Origin: Actinomadura litoris
GTDB taxonomy: Bacteria; Actinomycetota; Actinomycetes; Streptosporangiales; Streptosporangiaceae
Length of the DNA stretch: 64,000 nucleotides
Direction: 5' to 3'
NCBI RefSeq assembly: GCF_009733595.1
Contig: NZ_WOFH01000001.1
Location: 124,001 to 188,000, forward strand
Shown here in pieces: positions 41,446-50,109 of this stretch. Each line of letters begins with the position of its first letter. The stretch's first letter is position 1. The notes under the pieces were generated by a model that was not told where the DNA came from, ran no database searches, and saw only the letters and a list, made by a program, of their open reading frames with translations. Both the position numbers and the translations under genes were made by a program.

Positions 41446-43032
41446 TCACTTCTTCTTGACCGCGACGCCGCGGAACTGGCGGGACCCGTCGACGAAGACC
41501 TCGACTCCCATCACCTTGTCGTTCATCGCGAGAGGCGTGTTGAGATGGCACAGCGTGACCGGTGAGGCGGCGTCGTCGTGGGCCGCCCGGAAAAGCTGCT
41601 TGTAGATGGCCGCGCGGCTCGCCCGGTCCTCGGCGCCCTGCGCCTTCGCGGCGAGATCGTTGATCGTCGGGTTGGAGTAGCCGCCCGGGTTGCTGAACCC
41701 GTCCGCGCCGTAATAGGACGAGATCTGGATGCTCGGGTCGGCGTCGGCCTTCTGCTGCACCATGATGGCGTCGACCGACTTGTTCACCGAGAAGCCCTCC
41801 ATCAGCTTGGGCAGCTCGACCGGCCGGATCGTCATCTTGACGCCGACCTCCTGGAGATTCGCCTGGAGGAGCTCCGCGACCCGCTGGTAGGCGTCGAGGT
41901 TGTCGGTTTCCAGGGTGAAGTTGAAACCGTTCTTGATGCCGGCCTTGGCGAGCAGTTCCTTCGCCTTCGCGGGGTCATAGGGGTAGGCGCCCGCCGTGAG
42001 CGAGGGGTCGGAGGCGTAGTAGGTGGAGGGGAACATCTGCACCCCGGGCTGGCAGAAACCGCCCTGGAGCTCGTTCACCGACGCGCGGTCGATGGCGTAG
42101 TTCAGCGCCTGCCGCACTTCCTTCTTGTCGAACGGCGGCCGTTTCACGTTCAGCGCGATCGTGAAACTGGCGAGGCTCGGCTTCTGGCAGACGGCGAGCC
42201 CCGCGTCCTTGGCGGGCTTGTACATGCTGGAGCGCAGGAACGTGACGTCGGCCTGCCCGGTGATGGTGGCGTTCAGCCGCGCGTTGTCGTTGCTGGAGAT
42301 CAGGAAGACCATCTTCGCGACGTTGACCGCGGCCGGGTCCCAGTAGCCCTTGACCGGCGTGTACTCGACCTTGGTGTTCGGCTCGTAGGCGGTGACCTTG
42401 AAGGCGCCCGACCCGCCGGTGGGCATCCGCGCCTGGTTCGGGTCGTCGAAGACCTTCGGGCTCATCATCATGCCCGCGGAGCTGCCGAGGATCCCGATGA
42501 GCGGCGCGGCGCCGTCCTTGGTCACCACCTTGACGGTGGCGGAGTCGACGACCTCGACCGAGGTGACGCCCTGCAGCGCCTGCTTGTTGAAGCTCTTGGC
42601 GTCGCGGTGCCGGTCGATGTTCGCCTTGACGGACGCGGCGTCGAACGCCGTCCCGTCGTGGTACTTCCAGTTGTCGATCAGCGTCAGCGTCAGGGACTTT
42701 CCCTTGTCGCCGATCTTCCATTTCTTCGCCAGCATCGGCTTGGGCTCGCCATTGGCGTCCATGCGGACGAGCGTGTCGTAGACCGGGTACAGGTACATCC
42801 AGCTGTTGCTGGTCGTGATCTTGTCCGGGTCGAAGCTCGTGTTGGCGACGCTGTACATCCAGGTGAATGTGGCGTTCTTGTCGATCGCGGCCTTGTCGAT
42901 CGGCGGGCACGCGACGTTCTGCGCCGGTTTGCCCGCACCGGTGCCGCCGCCGCCGTCGTCATCGCCCGCGCTGCACGCGGTCGTGAGGGTGAGGAATGCG
43001 GCGGTCGCCGCGACGATGAGCCTTTTCCGCAT
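41446..43032 (-). CDS. ABC transporter solute-binding lipoprotein (DppA/OppA-like)
   Basis: A 528-residue family-5 extracellular binding protein. The signal ends in the lipobox LTTAC with Cys20, so it is anchored to the outer face of the membrane. The mature part shows LMLAKKWKIGDKGKSLTLTL, YHDGTAFDAASVK, VRQALNYAIDR and a C-terminal DAIMVQQKADADPS region of the SBP_bac_5 fold. The family binds peptides, nickel or varied small solutes, so the ligand is open. GGAGGACTC precedes the ATG. First gene of the operon, with the GntR-type operator about 210 bp upstream. Confidence 0.92.
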   Translation of the reverse strand: MRKRLIVAATAAFLTLTTACSAGDDDGGGGTGAGKPAQNVACPPIDKAAIDKNATFTWMYSVANTSFDPDKITTSNSWMYLYPVYDTLVRMDANGEPKPMLAKKWKIGDKGKSLTLTLIDNWKYHDGTAFDAASVKANIDRHRDAKSFNKQALQGVTSVEVVDSATVKVVTKDGAAPLIGILGSSAGMMMSPKVFDDPNQARMPTGGSGAFKVTAYEPNTKVEYTPVKGYWDPAAVNVAKMVFLISSNDNARLNATITGQADVTFLRSSMYKPAKDAGLAVCQKPSLASFTIALNVKRPPFDKKEVRQALNYAIDRASVNELQGGFCQPGVQMFPSTYYASDPSLTAGAYPYDPAKAKELLAKAGIKNGFNFTLETDNLDAYQRVAELLQANLQEVGVKMTIRPVELPKLMEGFSVNKSVDAIMVQQKADADPSIQISSYYGADGFSNPGGYSNPTINDLAAKAQGAEDRASRAAIYKQLFRAAHDDAASPVTLCHLNTPLAMNDKVMGVEVFVDGSRQFRGVAVKKK

Positions 43033-43239
43033 CAAGGAGTCCTCCGAACCAAGATGTGGGAGGGGGAAAACGCGGGTGGGGGGGTGGCCTTTGTGCTCCG
43101 GATGTCGCGCTATTTCGCGTCCGGAGGGGGACGGGGCCTGATCGCTCGCAGGGTTCCTGCGTCCGGAGAGGACGGGCCCGATCGCTCGGAGGGTGGGTCG
43201 CTGAGCGGACTGCCACGGGGTCGCCGCGGCGACTGTTTG

Positions 43240-43272
43240 TACTTTGTCTGATGAATGAGAACATACGTCTGC
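43240..43272. promoter_or_regulatory. GntR operator candidate before the importer operon
   Basis: GTCTGA-12 bp-TACGTCTGC at 43,246-43,272 matches the site upstream of gntR in length and in 19 of 27 positions; the preceding TACTTT is shared as well. Spacing and end motifs are identical, which supports one regulator at both places. Confidence 0.68.
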
Positions 43273-43310
43273 TTGCCCGTCAAGATTTGTTTCCACGGGC
43301 CGGGTAACGG

Positions 43311-43353
43311 CGACGGGCCGGAGGCGAGGATCGTCCTCGCCTCCGGCCCGTCG
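43311..43353. terminator. 20-bp perfect stem terminator
   Basis: CGACGGGCCGGAGGCGAGGA pairs without mismatch with 43,334-43,353 over a 3-nt TCG loop. It lies 50 bp past the MFS stop and isolates that transcript from the importer operon. Confidence 0.85.
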
Positions 43354-43402
43354 GGCGGAAACCCCGTCGCGCGGCTTTCCGCGCCGAAACCTCAGAACAT
43401 GA

Positions 43403-44923
43403 TCAGCTCACCGGTTCGAGACTCCGGTCGGGCGCGTCGGCCCCCTCCGGGTGCCCGGTGCCCGCCGCCCGCTTCGGCAGCAGGACGGCCACCGCGATCA
43501 TCACGACGGCCAGCCCGGCGGCGACCACGAACGCCAGCCGCATCCCGTCGAGCTGGGCGAGCGTCTCCTCGACGCCGCCGGCGATCCGGGAGTCGGCGCG
43601 GCGCGCCATGACCGTGACGACCAGGGCCGTGCCGAGCGCCGCCGCGACCTGCTGGAGCGTCCCCAGCATGGAGCTGCCGTGGGAGTACAGGTGGGCCGGC
43701 AGCGCGCCGAGGCCGAGGGTGAACACCGGCGTGAACATCGTGGCCAGGGCGACCATCAGCAGCGTGTGCATGCCGAGCACCTGCCAGTACGGCATCGTCT
43801 TCGAGATCTGGGTGAACCCCGCCAGCGCGACCACGATGCCCACGGACCCGGGAATGACCAGCATCCGGCCGCCGAAGCGGTCGTACAGCCGTCCGATCGT
43901 CGGGCCGAGCAGGCCCATCGCGAGGCCGCCGGGCATCATCAGCAGCCCGGTCTCCAGCGGCGACAGGCCGCGCAGGTTCTGGAGGTAGATCGGCAGCAGG
44001 ATCATCGCGCCCATCATCGCCAGGAACCCGAGCGACATCAGCAGCAGCGACAGGGCGTAGGTGGCGTGCCGCAGGACGCGCAGGTCCAGCAGCGGGACGT
44101 CGCGGCGCTGCAACCGGAGCTGCCGGACGGCGAACACCGCGATCAGCGCGAGGCCGGTCGCGACGATCACCGTGGGCATCGCCGCGCCGCCCGCGCCGTA
44201 CCGGCTCAGCCCGTACACCAGCGAGCCGAACCCGGCGGCGGCCGCGGCGACGCTGAACCAGTCGATGGCCGACAGCTGCGGCTCCCCGACGTTCTCCAGC
44301 CGCGCGAGCCCGCGCCAGGTGACCAGCGCCGCGATCGGCAGCACCGCCGCGAACAGCAGCCGCCACGAGCCGGCCTGCAGGATCAGCCCGGAGACCGCCG
44401 GGCCGAGCGCGGGCGCGACCGAGATCGCCATCGTCACCGTGCCCATCACCCGGCCGCGGTCGCGCTCGGGCACGACGGTCATCAGCGTCGTCATCAGCAG
44501 CGGCATCATCACCGCCGTGCCCGCCGCCTGCACGATCCGCGCGAACAGCAGCACCTCGAACACCGGCGCGACCGTCGCCAGCGCCGTGCCGGCGAGGAAG
44601 ACCCCCATCGCGGTGGCGTAGGCGCGGCGCGTGGTGACCCGCTGCAGGAACCACCCGGTCACCGGGATCACCGCCGCCATCGTCAGCATGAACGCCGTCG
44701 AGACCCACTGCGCGGCCTGCTCGGTGATGCTCAGGTCCGTCATCAGCCGCGGGATCGCGTTGATCATGATCGTCTCGTTGAGGATGACGACGAACGTCGC
44801 GAGCACCAGCAGCCGGACGACGGCGGGGGTCCGGCCGCCGGAGCCGGAGGCGGTCACGCCCTCGTGGGTGACCGCCTCGCGGCCCGGCTCGCGGTCGGGA
44901 GTGGCTTCAGGGGTGCTGTTCAT
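43403..44923 (-). CDS. MFS multidrug exporter, 14-helix DHA2 type (EmrB/LmrB-like)
   Basis: A 506-residue membrane protein with 14 predicted helices. LNETIMINAIPRLMTDL (motif D1), WVSTAFMLTMAAVIPVTGWF and GRVMGTVTMAISVAPALGPAVSGLI (motif C of antiporters) are in place. It should export drugs or a metabolite using the proton gradient. It lies 51 bp downstream of the Pls-type synthetase on the same strand, so it may be co-expressed and export or protect against that product; this is inference. Confidence 0.9.
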   Translation of the reverse strand: MNSTPEATPDREPGREAVTHEGVTASGSGGRTPAVVRLLVLATFVVILNETIMINAIPRLMTDLSITEQAAQWVSTAFMLTMAAVIPVTGWFLQRVTTRRAYATAMGVFLAGTALATVAPVFEVLLFARIVQAAGTAVMMPLLMTTLMTVVPERDRGRVMGTVTMAISVAPALGPAVSGLILQAGSWRLLFAAVLPIAALVTWRGLARLENVGEPQLSAIDWFSVAAAAAGFGSLVYGLSRYGAGGAAMPTVIVATGLALIAVFAVRQLRLQRRDVPLLDLRVLRHATYALSLLLMSLGFLAMMGAMILLPIYLQNLRGLSPLETGLLMMPGGLAMGLLGPTIGRLYDRFGGRMLVIPGSVGIVVALAGFTQISKTMPYWQVLGMHTLLMVALATMFTPVFTLGLGALPAHLYSHGSSMLGTLQQVAAALGTALVVTVMARRADSRIAGGVEETLAQLDGMRLAFVVAAGLAVVMIAVAVLLPKRAAGTGHPEGADAPDRSLEPVS

Positions 44924-44974
44924 GCCGGGGTAGACCGGCGCCGCCGCCGGAACTCATCGCTCCGACCCGAAAAT

Positions 44975-47900
44975 TTATTCGATCATGGCGCCGCCCCCGC
45001 TCGGCACGCGCCGCTGACCGGCCGGGTTGCCCCGCCAGCGGGCGCTCGGCGGGATCTGCTCGCCCTTCATCAGGAAGGAGTCGGCGTCGAGCGTGGACCC
45101 CTCGCCCATCGTCACGTCGTAGTGGATGAACGCCTCCACGCCGACCGTGCAGCGGGCGCCGATGCTGGTGCGGCCCGACTTGAAGACGCCCTCCTCCAGG
45201 GAATGGCACTGGATGACGCTGCCCGCGTTGAGCGTGCATTCGTCGCCGAGCGTCACCAGCGTCTTCTCGGGGATGGCGCAGCCGTCGTCGAAGACGCGGC
45301 GGCCGACGCGCACGCCGAGCAGGCGCCAGAGCACGTTCTTGTACGGGGTGCCGCTGAACAGCGCCTGCCCGCCCATCTTCCAGAGCCGCTCGTGGAACCA
45401 GAAGTACGGGTCGTAGATCGAGCAGAGCCGCGGTTCGAGGGAGCGGAAGTGCAGCAGGGCCCGTTCGACCAGCACGCCGTAGGCCGCGCCGAACAGCAGG
45501 GTGGCCGCGACCCCGGCCGCCACCCCCGCCGCGGCGTGGTCGTGGAACTGGTCCTCGGCGAACAGCCACAGGACCGTCACGGCGAAGAGCCGGAACCACC
45601 GCACCGCGAGGAACAGCAGCATGGTGGCGAGGTTGTAGCGGTTCTTGGCCGCGAGCCGGCGGCGGAACTCCTCGCCCTTCTCCAACTCGGCGAACGCGTG
45701 GTCGCGCTCGACCGCCCTCGGGATCTCAAAGCACGGCGAGCCCAGCAGCCCGGTGTTCTCGCGGACGGGGCCGTCGACCGGGACGGCGACCTTCGTCCCG
45801 AGCAGGACGTTGTCGCCGACGGCCGCGCCCGCCGGGAACGCGATGTTGTTGCCGAGGAAGTTGCGCGCCCCGATCCGCACCTCCGACACCGTGAACGACG
45901 TGCTGGAGAAGTCGATGTTCATCACCCACAGCGCGTCCGAGACCATCGTTCCGCTGCCGACGGTCGTCAGATACGGCGAATGGTGCTGGAGCTCGGTGCC
46001 GAAGTTGCTTCCCGTCTGCACGATCGGACGCGCGAACCGGTACCCGAGCGCGCGCAGGTAGCCGACGATGTAGGAGCTGTCGCCGAACAGGTCGTGGAAG
46101 AAGGTGATGTTCGTCAGGCGCCGGGTCGCCGTGACCGCCCAGTAGTGCCACCCGTACAGCCGGTAGACCTTTCCGGGCCGGACGAACGGGGCGATCACCC
46201 GGGGCACGGTCAGCACGAAGATGAGCCCGAGCGCCGCGCCGCCGAAGAACAGCAGGCCCGAGATGATGATCGCGTCGCCGTAGAGCGCCATGCGGCCGAG
46301 GCCCTCGGTGTCGGCCGCCATGATGTCGGCCAGCATCGGAAGCTGTGTGAGCAGCGCGACCGGAACGATGATCGCCAGCGGCCAGGCGACCGCGAGCAGC
46401 GCGAACAGCTGCGCGACGCCGTAGCCGAACCTGCGCGCGGTGCCGCACCGGCGCGGCGGGACGGTCAGGTAGCCGGTGCCGGTGGGACGGGCCGGGCAGC
46501 CGTGCCAGCGCTCGCCGCCCGGCACGACCTGCCCGGAGTGCAGCGAGGAGGCGTGCCCGAGCTGGGTGTCGTCGCCCATGGCGGTGTCGACGTCCAGCAC
46601 CGTCTTGGCCCCGACGAAGACGCGGTCGCCGAGTGTGATCGCGCCCGTCCGGACCACCCCGCCGTCGACCCGGTAGCCGGGCATCGCGCAGTTCTCCCGG
46701 ACGAGCGTCCCGGCGCCGATCGTGAGCAGGTCGGTGCAGACCATCGTCCGGGAGAGCACGACGGCACCCGGGCCGATCTTCGCGCCGAGCGCCCGCAGGT
46801 ACAGGACGTGGAGCGGCGATCCCGCGAGCAGCATCAGGGGGCTCGTCCGGACGAGCGTCTTCACCGTCCAGAACCGCACGTAGGCGAGGCTCCACACCCG
46901 GAACCGCCGGGGTTTCCAGCGGCCGATCAGCGCCCACTTCGCCAGCACGGGCAGCGCGCACAGGTAGCCGAACGTCGCGGCGCCGAACGCGACGCACCGC
47001 AGGTAGAGGTCGGGGAACCCCTCGAAGTCCGAGGTCCATTCGTAGCCGACCGTCGCGACGACGGCGCCGACATAGGTGGTCGCGACGAACAGCAGCAGTT
47101 GCAGGACGGCGCAGACCACGTACTCGTGGCGGCGCGTCCGCACACCCGCCTCGGGCACCGCCTCGGTGTCCGCCGCCGCCGCGGCCTGGTCGAGCACCCG
47201 TTCGGCGAGCACCGCCGCCAGGCCCCTGACGTCGGGGTTCTGGTAGACGTCGAGCATCGACACCGGCAGGTCGGTGCGCTCCCGCAGCGCGGCGCAGAAG
47301 CGCGCCATCAGCAGCGAGTCGGCGCCGAGGTCGTCGAAGAAGTCCGCGTCGGCCGACACCCGCTCCACCCGCATGACCCCGGCCAGCGCGGCGGCGACCG
47401 CGCGCTCGGCGTCGGTCTCCGGCGCGAGGTGGCCGCGCCGCCCGGCGAGCGCGCGCGGGGCCGAGGGCGCCGGCAGCCGGGCGCGGTCGGCCTTGTCGCT
47501 CGGGAGCATGGGGATGGCCTCCAGCTCCTCGAAGTAGGCGGGGACCATGTAGCCGGGCAACCGCTCGCGCGCGCGTCCGCGCAGCGCGTCGCGGTCCACG
47601 GCGACGCCGGGGTTCCGCCGCGTGTAGTAGGCCACCAGCTCGGTCTTGCCCGGTTCGGACTCGTGGGTGCCGACCACCACCTGCGCGACGTCGGGCGCCT
47701 GCGAGAGCACCGACTCGATCTCGGTCAGCTCGATCCGGTAGCCGCGGATCTTGACCTGGGTGTCGATGCGGCCCTGGTACTCGATCTCGCCGTCGGGGGT
47801 GATCCGGCCCAGGTCGCCGGTGCGGTAGATCCGGCCGGAGGCGTTGCCCTCGATGCCGACGAAGTCGCGGACGAACTTGCGCGCGGTGAGGTCGTCCCGG

Positions 47901-49102
47901 TTCACATAGCCGCGCGCGAGCCCGATGCCCGCGATGCCGATCTCGCCCGACTCGCCCGGCGGCAGCGCCCGGTCCTCGTCCGGGTCGAGGATGACCACGG
48001 CGTAGGTGGGCAGCGGGATGCCGATGGTCACGGGGCGGCCCGGGTCCAGGGGCGTCCACGTCGCGGTGACCGTCGCCTCGGTCGGCCCGTAGACGTTGAG
48101 GAACCTGCGGCCCGGACGGTGCCAGCGCGCGACGAGCTCCTGGGGGCACGCCTCGCCCGACACCAGCAGGAAGCGCAGCCGGGGCAGGTCGCCGTCGAGG
48201 GTCGCGAGCAGCGTCGGGACGCAGCACATCGCGGTGACGCCGTGCTCCAGCAGGAAGTCGCGCAGGTCGGGGCCGACCAGCACCGACCCGCGCGGCTTCG
48301 GGACGAGCGTCGCCCCCGCCAGCAGCGGCACCCAGATCTCCTCGACGGAGAAGTCGAACGCGATCGTCATGCCCTGGTACATGCGGTCGGTGTCCTGGAC
48401 GCCGTAGACCTCGACGGCGACGCGCACGAAGTTGCAGATGGCGGCGTGCTCGATCGCGACGCCCTTCGGGCGGCCCGTCGACCCCGAGGTGTAGACGATG
48501 TAGCACAGGTCGTCGGCCGGGGCGCCCCTCTCGGCGGTGGTGAGGCGGTGGCCGGGCAGCGCGCCGATCCGCTCGTCCGCCTCGTCCAGGCACACCACCT
48601 CGGCCTCGGCCTCGCGCAGATGTTCGCGCAGCCGGGTGAGTGACAAGGCCGTGCGGACGCCCGCGTCCTCGATGATGTAGGCGAGCCGGTCCGGTGGGTA
48701 CCCGGCGTCGAGCGGCACGAACGCCGCGCCCGCCTTCAGCACGGCCAGCATCGCCACATAGGAGCGCACGGCCTCGTCGAACAGCAGCGCGACCCGGTCC
48801 CCGGGGCCGACGCCGCGGGCCAGCAGGTGGCGGGCGAGCCGGTTGGCCCGCTCGTCCAGATCACCGAAGCTCAGCGTGGACCCGCCGGTGTCGACGGCCG
48901 GATGGTCCTCCCTCCCCGCCGCCAGGAAACGGTCGCAACGCTCCTCGAACAAACCCTCCAGCCGCTCACCCGGCCGCCAGCGGATGTCCCGCCCGTGGCC
49001 CGTGGGCACCAGGACGTGGTCCGCGGTGACGTGCCGGGCCGTCTCCGCGGGGGCGACCGGTATCCGGTCGCCCGCCTCCGTCGTGCTGTTCGTACCGCCC
49101 AA
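44975..49102 (-). CDS. Pls/PosA-family membrane peptide synthetase
   Basis: A 1375-residue single-module synthetase. The adenylation domain (about 45-545) has A3 YTSGSTGRPKG at 204-214, A4 FDFSVEEIW with the amino-binding Asp250, A5 NVYGPTEATV, A7 YRTGD and A10 Lys537. A carrier domain follows with Ser596 in LGADSLL. The rest (about 660-1375) has six or more membrane helices interleaved with three hexapeptide/acetyltransferase-like domains, the layout of poly-lysine synthetase Pls, where these act as condensation domains. It has no thioesterase. Product is likely a short homopoly-amino acid, made at the membrane; the residue used is not predicted. TTG 49,102 follows CGAGGAG. Confidence 0.88.
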   Translation of the reverse strand: MGGTNSTTEAGDRIPVAPAETARHVTADHVLVPTGHGRDIRWRPGERLEGLFEERCDRFLAAGREDHPAVDTGGSTLSFGDLDERANRLARHLLARGVGPGDRVALLFDEAVRSYVAMLAVLKAGAAFVPLDAGYPPDRLAYIIEDAGVRTALSLTRLREHLREAEAEVVCLDEADERIGALPGHRLTTAERGAPADDLCYIVYTSGSTGRPKGVAIEHAAICNFVRVAVEVYGVQDTDRMYQGMTIAFDFSVEEIWVPLLAGATLVPKPRGSVLVGPDLRDFLLEHGVTAMCCVPTLLATLDGDLPRLRFLLVSGEACPQELVARWHRPGRRFLNVYGPTEATVTATWTPLDPGRPVTIGIPLPTYAVVILDPDEDRALPPGESGEIGIAGIGLARGYVNRDDLTARKFVRDFVGIEGNASGRIYRTGDLGRITPDGEIEYQGRIDTQVKIRGYRIELTEIESVLSQAPDVAQVVVGTHESEPGKTELVAYYTRRNPGVAVDRDALRGRARERLPGYMVPAYFEELEAIPMLPSDKADRARLPAPSAPRALAGRRGHLAPETDAERAVAAALAGVMRVERVSADADFFDDLGADSLLMARFCAALRERTDLPVSMLDVYQNPDVRGLAAVLAERVLDQAAAAADTEAVPEAGVRTRRHEYVVCAVLQLLLFVATTYVGAVVATVGYEWTSDFEGFPDLYLRCVAFGAATFGYLCALPVLAKWALIGRWKPRRFRVWSLAYVRFWTVKTLVRTSPLMLLAGSPLHVLYLRALGAKIGPGAVVLSRTMVCTDLLTIGAGTLVRENCAMPGYRVDGGVVRTGAITLGDRVFVGAKTVLDVDTAMGDDTQLGHASSLHSGQVVPGGERWHGCPARPTGTGYLTVPPRRCGTARRFGYGVAQLFALLAVAWPLAIIVPVALLTQLPMLADIMAADTEGLGRMALYGDAIIISGLLFFGGAALGLIFVLTVPRVIAPFVRPGKVYRLYGWHYWAVTATRRLTNITFFHDLFGDSSYIVGYLRALGYRFARPIVQTGSNFGTELQHHSPYLTTVGSGTMVSDALWVMNIDFSSTSFTVSEVRIGARNFLGNNIAFPAGAAVGDNVLLGTKVAVPVDGPVRENTGLLGSPCFEIPRAVERDHAFAELEKGEEFRRRLAAKNRYNLATMLLFLAVRWFRLFAVTVLWLFAEDQFHDHAAAGVAAGVAATLLFGAAYGVLVERALLHFRSLEPRLCSIYDPYFWFHERLWKMGGQALFSGTPYKNVLWRLLGVRVGRRVFDDGCAIPEKTLVTLGDECTLNAGSVIQCHSLEEGVFKSGRTSIGARCTVGVEAFIHYDVTMGEGSTLDADSFLMKGEQIPPSARWRGNPAGQRRVPSGGGAMIE

Positions 49103-49440
49103 CTGAAACTCCTCGAATCGCCTCCGCGCCCTAGTCAAGGGCCGCAAAGAAGGGAGGTCAGAATCGGAAGATGGTCTAACCCTGCCATTGGATTTCCAAC
49201 AACAATGACCGGAGGCGGTCATTGGGCAGGCTGGCAGCCATATCCATTGACAGGCGCGCGATATGGGTTTGAACGTTTCAATAACGGTTCACCGGCGCCG
49301 CTGTCCCGACTAATTTCGGTAAAGCGGTCGGGGCGATATTCGGCCCGCGCCCCGGAGGTGGCCGACCTCACAATTCACAAGTGGTCTACCACAGGCGCCC
49401 CGAAGGAAACCCGCAGGATATACCACCGCCGCCCGCCCGA
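49103..49440. other. Promoter region of the Pls-type gene
   Basis: No gene. It contains the palindrome listed at 49,203 and the AT-richer stretch 49,180-49,340, likely the promoter of the minus-strand synthetase gene. No certain -35/-10 pair. Confidence 0.5.
49203..49224. promoter_or_regulatory. 22-bp palindrome upstream of the Pls-type gene
   Basis: CAATGACCG-GAGG-CGGTCATTG, arms of nine bases without mismatch, about 100 bp before the TTG start. A regulator site is likely; the regulator is unknown. Confidence 0.55.
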
Positions 49441-50109
49441 CTATTCGGTCGTGGCGCCGGCGCCCCGCCGGTGGTCAAGGTAGGTGAGGACCGCCTGGAC
49501 GCGCCGGTGGCCGCCCGCGTCGGGAGGCAGCCCGAGTTTCGCGAAGACCGAACCGATGTGTTTGTGGACGGCGTTCCCGGTGATGCGCAGCCGACACGCG
49601 ATGGCGGCGTTGTCGTGCCCCTCGGCCATGAGCGCGAGCACCTCGTGTTCGCGCGGGCTGAGGCGCGCCAGGGCGTCGTCCTCGCGGCGGACGAGAAGCT
49701 GCGAGATGACCTCGGGGTCCATCGCGGTGCCCCCGGCCGCCACGCGGCGCAGCCCGCCCGTGAACTCCGCCACCCGGCTCACCCTGTCCTTGAGCAGATA
49801 GCCGATTCCCCCGCGCCCGTCGGAGAGCAGTTCCCGCGCGTATTCGCGCTCGACATATTGCGACAGCACCAGCACGGGCAGCCCCGCGTGCAGCCGGCGG
49901 GCGCGCAGCGCCGCGCGGATCCCCTCGTCCTTGTAGGACGGCGGCAGCCGCACGTCGACGATCGTGACGTCCGGGCGGTGCTCGGCGACCGCGTCCAGGA
50001 AGGCGGGCGCCTCGCGGGCCACGGCGGCGACCTCGAAGCCCCGGGCGGCCAGCAGCAGCTCCAGGCCGCCGGCCAGCAGCACGTTGTCCTCGGCGATCAC
50101 GACCCGCAC
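49441..50109 (-). CDS. NarL/FixJ-family response regulator
   Basis: A 222-residue protein: receiver domain (VIAEDNVLLAGGLELLL; phosphoacceptor Asp in VTIVDVRLPP; Lys in YLLKDRV) and a C-terminal LuxR-type HTH (LSPREHEVLALMAEGHDNAAIACRLRITGNAVHKHIGSVFAKL). GTG 50,109 follows GGAGG. It overlaps the kinase gene by 13 bp. It likely binds the palindrome at 51,334. Confidence 0.92.
   Translation of the reverse strand: MRVVIAEDNVLLAGGLELLLAARGFEVAAVAREAPAFLDAVAEHRPDVTIVDVRLPPSYKDEGIRAALRARRLHAGLPVLVLSQYVEREYARELLSDGRGGIGYLLKDRVSRVAEFTGGLRRVAAGGTAMDPEVISQLLVRREDDALARLSPREHEVLALMAEGHDNAAIACRLRITGNAVHKHIGSVFAKLGLPPDAGGHRRVQAVLTYLDHRRGAGATTE

Larger units (their letters stand above)
43033..43402. other. 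Promoter region of the importer operon
   Basis: No gene. From right to left it holds the MFS terminator (43,311-43,353), the GntR-type operator (43,240-43,272) in the only AT-richer stretch, and a leader of about 200 bp before the binding-protein ATG. Confidence 0.6.

Noticed and set aside
43451..48643. A 1730-codon open frame on the plus strand
   Set aside because: It is fully antisense to the Pls-type synthetase and MFS genes. Its product is Arg/Gly/His/Asp-rich without any domain, as expected from the mirrored codon bias of GC-rich DNA.
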